Shown piece by piece: positions 7,240 to 15,940 of a stretch of 64,000 nt of DNA. How positions within the stretch are numbered: position 1 is the stretch's first letter; each line of letters starts with the position of its first letter. A program made the position numbers and the translations under genes. Source of the stretch: DASXUX01 sp036504595 (GTDB lineage: Bacteria > Planctomycetota > SZUA-567 > H5-PLA8); contig DASXUX010000053.1 of the NCBI GenBank assembly GCA_036504595.1, positions 124,001 through 188,000 of the forward strand, given 5' to 3'. Below the pieces are notes generated by a model. It did no database searches and was not told where the DNA came from. It worked only from the letters and a program-made list of their open reading frames with translations.

Positions 7240-8967
7240 TTATTTCTTTCGTCCCTGTTGAGTATCAGCGCCGGAAGCTGCGGCCTTCCGGCTCTCCGCC
7301 ATTTGCTGACGGTCTTTGGCCGCACGCTGTTCCAGTGACTCTATCTCGTGAATGGACCGTTGAAGCACATCGGCCTTGGCTTCGAATTCGGTCTTTAGCG
7401 CCACGATGCGTGTCTCCATGAGCGCGCGTTCCCGCTCCAACTCGCGCTTCTTCCGTTCCACTTCCTGCTGCCGAGCCACGGTATCTGCGTTGTCCTTCAT
7501 CTCCTGAACCATTCGCGATGAGCCGGTCAGCACGCCTTGCGGCCCCAGATATGTCTCCCGCAAACGAACGCCCTGGCTGGTCAATAGGAACTCGCGAATC
7601 TGATTGGAATGCGCCATGCCGCGCGACTTCAGAATATACATCGCGCGATTGCGTTCCCCATTCAGTTCAATGTCGCGCACCAAAAGCCACGTGTCAATCA
7701 GCGACGAAATGCCCACGTCGCTCTGTTCCAGAGGCCCGCCGCCGGTATTCAGCACAGTGAGGAAGCAAGTTATTCCCTGGCCTTTCATATGGTCGAGCAT
7801 CCGCATCATCATGGAACGCACATCATTCTGGTTTCCCTGCGTGAGCAGACTTGTCGCCGGGTCCAACACGACGTTCCTGGGCTTGAAATCCCGAATCTGG
7901 CGGAACATCGTGGCCAGGTGCATCTCCAGGCCGTGCTCCGTCGGGCGCGTCGCGTGAAACTGAAGAAGCTTCTGGTCCACAGCGGGCTGCAGGTCGAGGC
8001 CCACCGAATGCATGTTCCGAATCGTTTGGCCCATCGACTCCTCAAACGAGAAGTACATCGAGCGTTCGCCGCGCCGGCAGGCTGCCTCCAGGAACGTTGA
8101 GGCTACGGTTGTCTTTCCCGTCCCGGCCGTTCCCGAGAGCAGAATGCTGCTGCCACGATAGAAGCCATTGCCGCCCAACATGGCGTCCAGTTCTGGAATG
8201 CCGCTCGGAAACCGTTCGTCCGAGATGGCATGCTGGAGACCGAGCGAACTGATCGGGAGCACGTCGATCCCGTTTTCGTCGATCAAGAACGGATACTCGT
8301 TGGTGCCGTGCGCGCTGCCGCGATATTTGACCACCCGCAGCCGCCGGGTGGTAAGCTGCTCGGTGACGCGATGATCGAGCATGATGACGCAATCGGAGAC
8401 ATACTCCTCCAGCCCTTGGCGCGTCAATGTGGCGTCGCCGCGCTCCCCGGTGATGATCGCCGTCACCTTCTTTTCCTTCAGCCAGTGAAACAGCCGGCGC
8501 AGTTCGGCCCGTAGAATCGCTGTATTCGACAGGCCGGCGAACAGGGATTCGATCGTGTCCAAGACCACGCGCTTTGCGCCAATGGTATCAATGGCATGAC
8601 CTAGCCGGATGAAGAGCCCCTCCAGATCGTACTCGCCCGTTTCTTCGATCTCGCTGCGCTCCACGCGGACGTAGCTCATCACAAGCTTCTTCTGCTCGAC
8701 GAGCGCGTCGAGGTCGAAGCCCAGGGAGCGAACGTTCTGCGTCAGCTCTTGCGCCGTTTCTTCAAAGCACATGTACACGCCGGGCTCATTGAATTCCGTC
8801 GCGCCCCTGACGATGAACTCCATCGCCATCAGCGTTTTGCCGCAGCCGGCCGCGCCGCAGAGCAGCGTCGGACGCCCTAGCGGCAGGCCGCCGCGGGTGA
8901 TTTCATCAAGCCCTTTGATTCCCGTTGGACATTTGGGTAGCACAGTATGCGGCGGCGACTTTTCCAT
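7240..8967 (-). CDS. kaiC: KaiC-like double RecA ATPase / protein kinase
   Basis: Two KaiC/RecA domains in tandem. CI: Walker A GAAGCGKT, catalytic Glu pair in MCFEETAQEL, Walker B RVVLDTIESLF. CII: Walker A GTAGTGKT, Glu pair YFSFEESMG, Walker B NVVLDPATSLL. The CII phosphorylation segment reads ISSLIDTWLLV, so the Ser-Thr pair of Synechococcus KaiC (Ser431, Thr432) would be Ser-Ser here. A C-terminal tail of about 90 residues rich in Glu, Arg and Lys (QQEVERKKRELERERALMET onward) looks like a coiled coil and is not part of canonical KaiC. I use the ATG at 8967 because AGAGGG lies 9 nt upstream; a longer frame opens at 9051. No kaiA is seen. First gene of a kaiC-kaiB-kaiB-kinase operon. Confidence 0.95.
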   Translation of the reverse strand: MEKSPPHTVLPKCPTGIKGLDEITRGGLPLGRPTLLCGAAGCGKTLMAMEFIVRGATEFNEPGVYMCFEETAQELTQNVRSLGFDLDALVEQKKLVMSYVRVERSEIEETGEYDLEGLFIRLGHAIDTIGAKRVVLDTIESLFAGLSNTAILRAELRRLFHWLKEKKVTAIITGERGDATLTRQGLEEYVSDCVIMLDHRVTEQLTTRRLRVVKYRGSAHGTNEYPFLIDENGIDVLPISSLGLQHAISDERFPSGIPELDAMLGGNGFYRGSSILLSGTAGTGKTTVASTFLEAACRRGERSMYFSFEESMGQTIRNMHSVGLDLQPAVDQKLLQFHATRPTEHGLEMHLATMFRQIRDFKPRNVVLDPATSLLTQGNQNDVRSMMMRMLDHMKGQGITCFLTVLNTGGGPLEQSDVGISSLIDTWLLVRDIELNGERNRAMYILKSRGMAHSNQIREFLLTSQGVRLRETYLGPQGVLTGSSRMVQEMKDNADTVARQQEVERKKRELERERALMETRIVALKTEFEAKADVLQRSIHEIESLEQRAAKDRQQMAESRKAAASGADTQQGRKK

Positions 8968-9169
8968 GAAGAATTTCCCTCTCGGGACCGTTACGCGACG
9001 ACATGCGGGTATTTTATTTGCGGGGGGGGTAATGCAAATGCTCCTCTCCATTGCCGAAAAAAGTGATACTGCTGGCGATCCAGGGGTTCAAATAACGGGC
9101 ACGCGCATGGAGCGGACGAGGTCTTGCAGCCCCCAACTACTTCGTTATGCGAATGCTGTGCCGCTTCGG

Positions 9170-10327
9170 TTACTGCCAGCTTTCCTCATACGCCGCGTCC
9201 AGCATCGCCACAATATTCTCCGGCGGCACGTTGCCTAGAATGTTGTGAACCTGATTGAAGACGTACCCGCCGCCCGGCTTGAAGGCTCGCACCAGTTTGC
9301 GCACGTTCTCCGCCACCGCTTGCGGCGTGCCTGACCCCAGCACGTTCTGCGTGTCGCACCCGCCGCCCCAGAACACGATCTTCGCGCCGAACTTGGCCTT
9401 CAGATCGGCGGCGTCCATGTTTTTCGCGGAAATCTGCACGGGGTTGAGCACATCCACGCCGCAGTCGATCAGAGTCGGAATCAGCGGCGCGATCGATCCG
9501 CAGTTGTGCATGAAAACTTTGATGTCGCTGTTGCGGTGGACGAACGAACAGAACTCCTTGATGTACGGCGCCACGAACTGCTCCACCATCGCCACGCTGC
9601 ACATTGGCCCCTGCTGCATCCCCATGTCGTCGCAGATCGTGATGAGCTGAACAAACTTGCCCATCCGGTCGATGACCTTTCCCGCGCGCCGCATGTAATC
9701 GTCGCACCACGCCCGGTGCTCCTGCTTCACCGCGTCCGGTTCTTCGAGCATCTTCACCAGCCGGTCCAGTCCGCCAAAGAACGCCCCAAACCCGCCGCCG
9801 CGCGTGTATCCCAAGAAGTTCGTCGCGTATGGCGTCTCTTTGTAGATGCGCTCCGCCTCGCGCCCGTAAACTTCAATCGCCTCGTCCTCGCTGCATCCGC
9901 CCCAGTTCGCCAGCCACGCCCCATCAAAAAAGTACCCGCCCGCCGGCATGCGCATGGATTGCTCCCCCTGCCGCACAATCCACTCGCCCTCAGCATTCTT
10001 TTCCGGCTTCATTGTCGCCGGAATGCTGAACTCGTACCCCGCCCGCGGCGACCAGCGTACGGTTTTCTCCCAGCGCGGCTCCAAATAGATGCAATCGATG
10101 TGAAAGCGCTGCCGAATGTCCTCGTCCACGTTCCCGAGCACCTGCACCACGTCATGCACCCAGATGTCATTCACCGGCAGCCCCAAGTGCTTTCGCAAAT
10201 TCCAGTACGCAAACGCCGAAATCCCCGTGGACGTGTGGCTCCCCAGATCGATCGGCGCCCGGTCCACCGGCTCCCGCTTCAGCGTGCGAATCACCCGCTC
10301 GCGAGAGGTCATGGTTTCTCGTTTCAT
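9170..10327 (-). CDS. uroporphyrinogen decarboxylase (URO-D) family protein
   Basis: TIM-barrel protein of the URO-D superfamily (385 aa), which includes heme-synthesis decarboxylases and zinc-dependent corrinoid methyltransferases. Seen: the N-terminal segment RERVIRTLKREPVDRAPIDL, the metal-site-like HNCGSIAPLIPTLIDCGVDV, FWGGGCDTQNVLGSGTP and the C-terminal FNQVHNILGNVPPENIVAML. The His-x-Cys and later Cys resemble the zinc-binding set of MtbA/CmuA-type methyltransferases more than HemE, but the substrate is unknown. The start at 10327 has GGGG 6 nt upstream. It stands alone: the kai operon begins about 200 nt downstream of its stop, and repeat DNA lies upstream. Large paralogous sets of this family are common in Planctomycetota and Lentisphaerota. 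Confidence 0.85.
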   Translation of the reverse strand: MKRETMTSRERVIRTLKREPVDRAPIDLGSHTSTGISAFAYWNLRKHLGLPVNDIWVHDVVQVLGNVDEDIRQRFHIDCIYLEPRWEKTVRWSPRAGYEFSIPATMKPEKNAEGEWIVRQGEQSMRMPAGGYFFDGAWLANWGGCSEDEAIEVYGREAERIYKETPYATNFLGYTRGGGFGAFFGGLDRLVKMLEEPDAVKQEHRAWCDDYMRRAGKVIDRMGKFVQLITICDDMGMQQGPMCSVAMVEQFVAPYIKEFCSFVHRNSDIKVFMHNCGSIAPLIPTLIDCGVDVLNPVQISAKNMDAADLKAKFGAKIVFWGGGCDTQNVLGSGTPQAVAENVRKLVRAFKPGGGYVFNQVHNILGNVPPENIVAMLDAAYEESWQ

Positions 10328-10339
10328 TTGATCCCCACC

Positions 10340-10430
10340 GTGTGGTGACGCGTGACGAGTGGCGGGTGACGAGTGATAGGGCTTCCACTACAGCCATTCC
10401 ACCCGTCACGCGTCACCCGTCACTTTTTCT
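10340..10430. repeat. GTGACG/GTCACG (family E) inverted junction repeat
   Basis: A GTGACGCGTGACGAGTGGCG unit on one arm is mirrored about 50 bp later by CCCGTCACGCGTCACCCGTC on the other, separated by a short AT-richer segment. Similar GTGACGCGTGACGGGTGG sequence recurs near 44718 and, degenerately, near 63045. Confidence 0.6.
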
Positions 10431-10524
10431 CAGGTGTTGCGCAAACGACAACTGGAGATTATCGGGTTCGTTCTGCGTGCAGTTGCGCCGGATCGAAAGA
10501 GATCGAGCGGAGAGATTTCAGGCA

Positions 10525-10779
10525 TCACTCAGCCTTGCGATGCTTTAGAATGTCCTCAACCCACGCGGACTCATCTGGGTAGCGGCTGTCCATCGACGCA
10601 AGCTGCTCCTCAGTGTAAACCGGCCGGCCTTTGAAGTAGTACGCAGGCTGTGAAACGGGCACAACGCGGACCAGGTCGCCGCCAGGCCCCGTGACGGTGA
10701 TCGGCTCTTTGGTCTTGCGAACCTTCTCTACCATCGCATCAAACGCATTGCGGGCCTGATCCAGCGTAACTTTCTCCAT
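10525..10779 (-). CDS. Phd/YefM-like antitoxin-type protein
   Basis: 84-aa protein that begins MEKVTLDQARNAFDAMVEKV and continues with KEPITVTGPGGDLVRVVPVS, the pattern of the Phd/YefM fold (helix, then strands that start with a phrase like 'PVxITxxGxxVAVLVP'). I chose the ATG at 10779 because GAGG lies 9 nt upstream; an upstream in-frame extension to 10833 lacks a ribosome site. Phd-type proteins are usually DNA-binding antitoxins, but no toxin gene of PIN, RelE or Doc type is recognisable next to it. It may therefore be an orphan antitoxin or a solitary regulator. Assignment by pattern only. Confidence 0.6.
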   Translation of the reverse strand: MEKVTLDQARNAFDAMVEKVRKTKEPITVTGPGGDLVRVVPVSQPAYYFKGRPVYTEEQLASMDSRYPDESAWVEDILKHRKAE

Positions 10780-10860
10780 ACTGCCGTTCCTCATCTTCTC
10801 GACATAGCATACCACGCGGAAAGAGCGCTTCAAAACAGCAATTGTCGTTGTCTGTAACCT

Positions 10861-12909
10861 TCACATTTTGCCTTGAATCGTCTTCTCCGCCAACCCCAGC
10901 GGCGTCTTCCCCGCCTTGATCGTGAAGTTATACGTCGCCTTCGTCGAGAAATCCGTCGTGCCCCCGCCCGGCCGCTGCACGACCACGTCCACCGGAATGG
11001 TCACGGATCCCGTTTCACTCGTTGTGTCCGGCCAGTTGGGGTCCATGAACGGCGCGAAACTGCCGCCGGTCAGCGAGAGCGTTAGCACGCCCCGCGATAC
11101 CTTCACGCTCAGCGTGCCGCCGATGCTTGCGGTGCCTTTGAAGGAGCCCCTCGAATCCAACGGGAATGTTGTCTGCGGGTGAATCGTGCTGGCCGCCGCC
11201 AGCGGCAAGGGTCCGACTTCCACAGTCAGCAGATCCGACGGCTGAGCGTTAATGCCGCTGACCATGAGCGAAAGCTTGTCGTTCGGCTTGCCCCGACCCG
11301 TTAACGCCAGTGTCCCGCTGAAACTGAACTTCTGCACCGTCGCGCTGGCCTTCGCGTCAGTGACCACGATGGGAATCGTATCCGAATTGCTCTGCCCGCG
11401 CGGATCGCTCACCGTCAGCTTTGCGGTGAACGTCCCCGTGGCCGTGTACGTGTGCACTGGATTTGCGTTTGAACTGATCGCGCTGCCATCGCCAAAGTCC
11501 CACGAGAACGCAGGCGTGCCGCTGCCAAAAATAGCCGATCCATCCGACGAAAACGAAACGTCCAACGGCGCTGCGCCAAACAGTGGACTGGCCGACAACA
11601 AAACGCTGGGCGGCACGGAATCGATCGGATACAGCTTGCGTGCGCCGTCTAGCTCGCCCTGGCTGAGCACCGTCAACCCTTGCGAGACCGGATACATCAC
11701 CGTCTCCGGATTGTTGGTGTGGTCCAGTCCGGTCAGATGCCCCATTTCGTGGAGCGATACCGCCGCGACGGAAACGTCACCCTGGTTCACCGTCCAGTCC
11801 GGCTGGTTGTCGTTCAGCACAATATCCGCATCAAAGATGTTAGCCGGATTGGTTTGATCCGGAATGATGAACGTGATCGCCAGCGTGTTCGCATCGAACG
11901 TTTTCCGCGGCCCGTTCAGCAGGAATGACACGACCGTGCGCGTATCGACCGCGGTCCCCGATGCGATCGTCTTTCCATCCTGAGCGTACAAAATCGCGCA
12001 GCCCGCAATCGTGCTCCACTGCTGAAAGTTCTGCGTGATGACGTTGAACGAATCATCCGCCGGCACGTGCACGCTTGGCTGCCCGCGCACCCACAGCACT
12101 TTCCCATCGATCACGCGCCCGATCTGCGGCGTGCTCAAGTCCCAGCTCACGCCTTCCAACACAAAAACGCCCGCCGTCGAAGACTGAGCGGAAGTCCTGG
12201 TGCCCGGCAGCATCAGCAGTCCCGACCCCGCCAACACCACCGCCGCCATGGACCGATACTTCCTGCGCCGCAGCAGGACCACCGCCAGCAGCAACAGCGC
12301 CAACCCGCCAAGCCGCACGAGCGTGCCGCCTCGGTCCCCCTCTCCCCCACGCGGGAGAGGGGTTAGGGGTGAGGGGGCGTTCAAGGCGAGCTCGTTCAGA
12401 TCGCCGCCAAGCCGCTTCACAAACGCGTCGTAACTCTCGCCCGCAGCCGCCGGCCCGCCTTCCACCGCCAGATCGGGACGCACCGTCTTTCCGTCCGCCG
12501 ACCGCCGCAGCACGCCCATCGCGTGCCCGGTTAGAGCGAACTCGCCGTTCTCCACATCCCGCAGCAGCAGCACGAGCTTTTCGCCCGGCACAAAACGCGG
12601 CTCGCCTGGAACCAGCACCGTACGCTCCGGAATCGATCCGCCCGCCAGAATGACATCGAGTTCATCGGCGACTTTCTTCCCTGACAGCGCCTGCACCTCA
12701 TTCAAATGCATCCGCGTCTGTACGCCGTGCATCCCCGGTTCCGCCGTGGCTTCGGCCCGCACTGAGTAAACTGTTCCCGCAACGACACAATCACTCCCAC
12801 CCACCAACTGTCCCCAATTTGTTCGCCGCAGCGTCAGCCCTGACACCGGCAGGAGCAACGCAAACACAAACAGCACGCCCAGCGGCAACGTCAGTCTGCT
12901 TAATCGCAT
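10861..12909 (-). CDS. secreted matrixin-like metalloprotease with PKD domain
   Basis: 682 aa. Seen: an N-terminal signal peptide (RLTLPLGVLFVFALLLPVSG); an unassigned extracytoplasmic region; a hydrophobic helix plus Arg/Lys cluster near residues 200-220 (LALLLLAVVLLRRRKYR), immediately followed by a second signal-peptide-like stretch ending TRTSAQS; the zinc motif HEMGHLTGLDH (HExxHxxGxxH) with a following Met in ETVMYP, typical of matrixin/metzincin proteases; then a PKD domain with FSWDFGDGSA and GTFTAKLTVSDPRGQ; and a C-terminal beta-rich region. The central helix and second leader make it look like two secreted proteins joined in frame. A repeat-derived PSPLTPLPRGGEGDRGG insert (near 12337-12380) lies just before the junction. 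ATG at 12909 with AGAGG 6 nt upstream. The protein substrate is unknown. Confidence 0.82.
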   Translation of the reverse strand: MRLSRLTLPLGVLFVFALLLPVSGLTLRRTNWGQLVGGSDCVVAGTVYSVRAEATAEPGMHGVQTRMHLNEVQALSGKKVADELDVILAGGSIPERTVLVPGEPRFVPGEKLVLLLRDVENGEFALTGHAMGVLRRSADGKTVRPDLAVEGGPAAAGESYDAFVKRLGGDLNELALNAPSPLTPLPRGGEGDRGGTLVRLGGLALLLLAVVLLRRRKYRSMAAVVLAGSGLLMLPGTRTSAQSSTAGVFVLEGVSWDLSTPQIGRVIDGKVLWVRGQPSVHVPADDSFNVITQNFQQWSTIAGCAILYAQDGKTIASGTAVDTRTVVSFLLNGPRKTFDANTLAITFIIPDQTNPANIFDADIVLNDNQPDWTVNQGDVSVAAVSLHEMGHLTGLDHTNNPETVMYPVSQGLTVLSQGELDGARKLYPIDSVPPSVLLSASPLFGAAPLDVSFSSDGSAIFGSGTPAFSWDFGDGSAISSNANPVHTYTATGTFTAKLTVSDPRGQSNSDTIPIVVTDAKASATVQKFSFSGTLALTGRGKPNDKLSLMVSGINAQPSDLLTVEVGPLPLAAASTIHPQTTFPLDSRGSFKGTASIGGTLSVKVSRGVLTLSLTGGSFAPFMDPNWPDTTSETGSVTIPVDVVVQRPGGGTTDFSTKATYNFTIKAGKTPLGLAEKTIQGKM

Positions 12910-13244
12910 GAAACCTCTGGCTCCTGAAGTGGTTGTAGTGAAGCGTACTTTTCAGACTACGTTGAAGACGCGCGCCGACAGGTAGTCCTTCTGATTAACC
13001 GGACGTGGCCACGAATACAAATCGCGGACCAAACCTGGTCACAGAACGACCGGGTGTACGGTATGGGTATGGGGTATAGGGTATGGGGTATGGGGATGGA
13101 TTCTGTCGCAAGCGACCCCGATACCCCATACCCGATACCCCGCTGTTCCTCTGCGTCCTCCGCGTACTCTGCGGTGAGCTTTTTCGGGACTTGGGATTCA
13201 GTCGTCCAGCGCATAACATCCTCCAGGCGAATTCGGGAGCTCTC
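12910..13244. repeat. 335-nt gene-free gap filled with junction repeats
   Basis: Divergent promoter region between the matrixin gene and the ABC exporter. It holds GGGTATGGGGTATAGGGTAT-type repeats (13055-13100) with the complementary CCCCATACCCGATACCCC (about 13122-13140), which could form a long imperfect hairpin. Next comes a family C copy (13143-13176, CCTCTGCGTCCTCCGCGTAC and so on). No coding potential is supported on either strand. Confidence 0.65.
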
Positions 13245-15044
13245 GTGCGAAATCTGTGGCGTGCGTTCAAACTGGTCCTGCCTCACCGAGGCGTGCTGAT
13301 CCTCTACGTCTGCACCGCCTCCGGCCTGGCCCTCTTCGGCGGCGCGCCGCTGCTCCTGATTAAGACCTTCCTCAATCGCCTGGAAGGAAAACCGCCGCAC
13401 GACCCGCTCAGCGTCCACATCGATGCCTGGCTCACGACCTGCTTCGGCAGCGGCAACGGCTACCTGTACGGACTCTGCGGCGTCGCACTCGCGCTCTGGT
13501 TCTGCAAAGCCTGCTTCGATTTCGCGAACACCTACGTCTCGTCCTGGCTTGCCCAGCGCCTGCGCATGGAAGCCATGGAACGCGTGATGCGCCGCCTGCT
13601 CACGCTCGACCAGCCGTACTTCGACAAGCACAAGATCGGCGACCTGACCAGCCGCATGGTCAGCGATGGCGACAATCTGCGCCGCACCGTCAAGACGTTC
13701 CTCGATTTCGTCCAACAGCCCTTCATCGTGGTCGTGCTGGCCAGCACCGCCATGTACCTGGACTGGCGCCTGTTTCTGGTCGGCGGATTGGGCCTGCCGC
13801 TGCTGGTCGTTCCGCTGCGCAATATCATCAAGAACATCGCCAAGCAGGCGAAGAAGTACCAGGAAAAAACCGCCGAACTCTCGCAGGCCATGCTCCAGAA
13901 CCTCACCGGCATGCGCATCATCCACGCCTACGACGCCGCCCCGCAGGAAAGCACGAATTTCGCGCGCCTCGCCCGCAGCCTCTTCAACACCGGTATGCGC
14001 CGCAACCGCAGCCGAGCCATGCAGCGGCCGCTCACCGAAATCGTCCTCGGCATCGGCCTCATCGCCGTGCTGCTTTACGGCGGCCTGCGCGTGATCCAAT
14101 CCGAACATCGCGACGTCGCCGCCTTCATCACCTTCGTCATGGCCCTGGCCGCGCTGCGCAGCCCCGTGGGGTCGATGGTCTCAACCATGGGCGAAATCGC
14201 CGAACTGCTGCCCTCCGCCGAACGCACCTTCCAAGTTCTCGACGTTCAGCCCACCATTCAGGACGCGCCCAATGCTGTCGTCTGCCCGGCGCTGAAGAAA
14301 GAAATCGTCTTCGAGAAAGTCGCCTTCGATTACGGCCGCGGCGCGATCTTGAAGGACTTCAACCTGACCGTTCGAGCCGGCGAAAAAATCGGCATCGTCG
14401 GCCGCACCGGCGTCGGCAAGTCCACGCTGCTTTCGCTGATGATGCGCTTTTACGACCCGACCGAAGGCCGCATCCTCATCGACGGCGTCGATATTCGCTC
14501 CGCCACGCTCGCCAGCCTGCGCTGCCAGATGGCGCTCGTCAGTCAGCAACCCTTCCTCTTCCATACCACCGTGGCCGAAAACATCCGCTACGGCCGCCCC
14601 GGCGCGACCGACGAAGAAATCACCGCCGCCGCTCAAGCCGCCATGGTCCACGACGAAATCATGCAGCAGCCGCAAGGCTACCAGACGCTCTGCGGCGATC
14701 GCGGCGGCGAACTCTTCTCTGGCGGCCAACGGCAGCGCATCGCCGTTGCGCGAGCCATCCTGCGCAACGCCCCGATCCTGCTGCTCGACGAAGCAACCAG
14801 CGCCCTGGATGCCTTCAGCGAACGCCGCGTTCAGGAAGCCTTGGATAAACTCGGCGCCGGCCGCACCAGCCTCATCGTCGCCCACCGCCTCGGCACGCTG
14901 AGCAACGTGGACCGCATCGTGGTCTTCGCCGATGACGGCGGCGTCGAAGCCGTCGGCACCCACGACCAGCTTCTCAGCACGTCTCCGACGTATCAGAAAT
15001 TAGCCAAGATGCAGCACGGCAGCGAAGGCGTGTTGCACGGATAG
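13245..15044 (+). CDS. ABC exporter, fused permease-ATPase (MsbA/lipid A exporter type)
   Basis: 600-aa half-transporter. The N-terminal domain has about six membrane helices (VLILYVCTASGLALFGGAPL, FIVVVLASTAMYLDWRLFLV, LGIGLIAVLLYGGLRVI among them), with the coupling region RMEAMERVMRRLLTLDQPYF. The C-terminal ATPase has Walker A GRTGVGKST, Q-loop MALVSQQPFLFH, signature LFSGGQRQRIAVARA, Walker B ILLLDEAT and H-loop IVAHRL. Such proteins export lipids, polysaccharide precursors or drugs; the substrate is not readable. I start at the GTG at 13245, which has GGGAG 5 nt upstream; the frame extends upstream only through repeat DNA. The only plus-strand gene in the first 24 kb, convergent with the Hyf-like operon. 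Confidence 0.92.
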   Translation: MRNLWRAFKLVLPHRGVLILYVCTASGLALFGGAPLLLIKTFLNRLEGKPPHDPLSVHIDAWLTTCFGSGNGYLYGLCGVALALWFCKACFDFANTYVSSWLAQRLRMEAMERVMRRLLTLDQPYFDKHKIGDLTSRMVSDGDNLRRTVKTFLDFVQQPFIVVVLASTAMYLDWRLFLVGGLGLPLLVVPLRNIIKNIAKQAKKYQEKTAELSQAMLQNLTGMRIIHAYDAAPQESTNFARLARSLFNTGMRRNRSRAMQRPLTEIVLGIGLIAVLLYGGLRVIQSEHRDVAAFITFVMALAALRSPVGSMVSTMGEIAELLPSAERTFQVLDVQPTIQDAPNAVVCPALKKEIVFEKVAFDYGRGAILKDFNLTVRAGEKIGIVGRTGVGKSTLLSLMMRFYDPTEGRILIDGVDIRSATLASLRCQMALVSQQPFLFHTTVAENIRYGRPGATDEEITAAAQAAMVHDEIMQQPQGYQTLCGDRGGELFSGGQRQRIAVARAILRNAPILLLDEATSALDAFSERRVQEALDKLGAGRTSLIVAHRLGTLSNVDRIVVFADDGGVEAVGTHDQLLSTSPTYQKLAKMQHGSEGVLHG

Positions 15045-15065
15045 CGCCGCTCTTAGGTTTTAGCT

Positions 15066-15140
15066 TTTGGCTCTTAGCTCTTAGCTCTTGGAAACAACAA
15101 CTCGGCGTCCGCTTGCGGCCAAGAGCCAAGAGCCTTTTTT
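15066..15140. terminator. Inverted-repeat hairpin between convergent genes
   Basis: GGCTCTTAGCTCTTAGCTCT on the left is complementary to CCAAGAGCCAAGAGCC on the right (about 15118-15136), followed by TTTTTT. It can form a long stem with a U-tail and could terminate the ABC exporter transcript. The arms are built from a TAGCTCT/TTGGCTCT simple repeat. Confidence 0.55.
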
Positions 15141-15144
15141 CGCT

Positions 15145-15906
15145 CTACACCTGTCCCAGCAGCCGCAATATCCCATCCAAAATCGTCATCGGATGCGGCG
15201 GGCAACCGGGGATGAACAAATCCACCGGCACAATCCCTTCCGCACCATTATTGACTTCCGAATGCCCTGCGTACGGCCCGCCCGAAATCGCACACGCCCC
15301 GACCGCGATCACAATCTTCGGCGGCGGAACCGCGTCGTACGTCTTCTTGAGCGCCAGCTTCATATTCTCCGGCACCGGCCCGGTGATCAGCAGCCCGTCC
15401 GCGTGCCGCGGCGACGCCACAAACTGAATCCCAAACCGCCCCAGGTCGAACACCACCGTGCCCAACACGTTCGTGTCCGCTTCGCACGCGTTGCACCCGC
15501 CGGCGCTCACCTGCCGCAGCTTCAACGACCGCCCCAGCAGATCGCGCAGATTCCTGTCCAGCGGCCGCACCGGCTCCAGAGCCTTGCCTTCGGTGATCAG
15601 CCCGCTGCTCGTGCGAGCCGCCAGCCGGTAATCCGAGCCAATCTTCACCACGTCTTTCGGACACGCCGGCTGGCACTTCCCGCAGAACAGGCAGCGCCCG
15701 AGGTCCAGCTTCAGGCGGCGCTCACCCGGCGTGAAAACAATCGCATCCGTCGGGCACACTTCTTCGCACGCGTGGCAATCCGCCGAGCACTTGCTCGGGT
15801 CGATCAACGGCTGCCCGTGAAAGCGCGCTGGCAGCGTCGGCGGCGTGGCCGGATACCCGATCGTGCGCTTGCCCTGCCGCGCGCGTTCCATCAACGCTCT
15901 AAGCAT
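15145..15906 (-). CDS. Hyf-like complex: fused 2[4Fe-4S] ferredoxin and NuoB/HycG-type subunit
   Basis: 253 aa. The N-terminal part is a HyfH/NuoI-like dicluster ferredoxin: CSADCHACEEVCP and CLFCGKCQPACP. The C-terminal part is the NuoB/HycG small subunit with the proximal [4Fe-4S] ligands all present: GGCNACEAD, GACAISGGPYAG and PGCPPHP. In E. coli hydrogenase 4 these are two proteins (HyfH and HyfI), so this is a fusion that would give a continuous chain of three clusters. It should sit on the cytoplasmic side, bound to the large subunit encoded next to it. Last gene of the operon; the 82-nt gap to the large-subunit gene is mostly two family B repeats. Confidence 0.9.
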   Translation of the reverse strand: MLRALMERARQGKRTIGYPATPPTLPARFHGQPLIDPSKCSADCHACEEVCPTDAIVFTPGERRLKLDLGRCLFCGKCQPACPKDVVKIGSDYRLAARTSSGLITEGKALEPVRPLDRNLRDLLGRSLKLRQVSAGGCNACEADTNVLGTVVFDLGRFGIQFVASPRHADGLLITGPVPENMKLALKKTYDAVPPPKIVIAVGACAISGGPYAGHSEVNNGAEGIVPVDLFIPGCPPHPMTILDGILRLLGQV

Positions 15907-15940
15907 CCGCGTGCCTCATAGGTCGTCTCCCTTCACGGCT

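Noticed and set aside
10525..10779. Toxin-antitoxin pair
   Set aside because: The Phd-like protein has no toxin-like neighbour on either side: a URO-D gene and a matrixin gene.
13055..13140. Possible CRISPR-like array of GGGTATGGGGTATAGG units
   Set aside because: The units are simple stutters with no spacers of constant size and no cas genes in the window. The same holds for 49858-50000 and 21003-21081.
12957..14108. Long minus-strand open frame (383 codons) opposite the ABC exporter
   Set aside because: The plus strand encodes a complete ABC exporter with all ATPase motifs; the antisense frame is a product of high GC codon bias.
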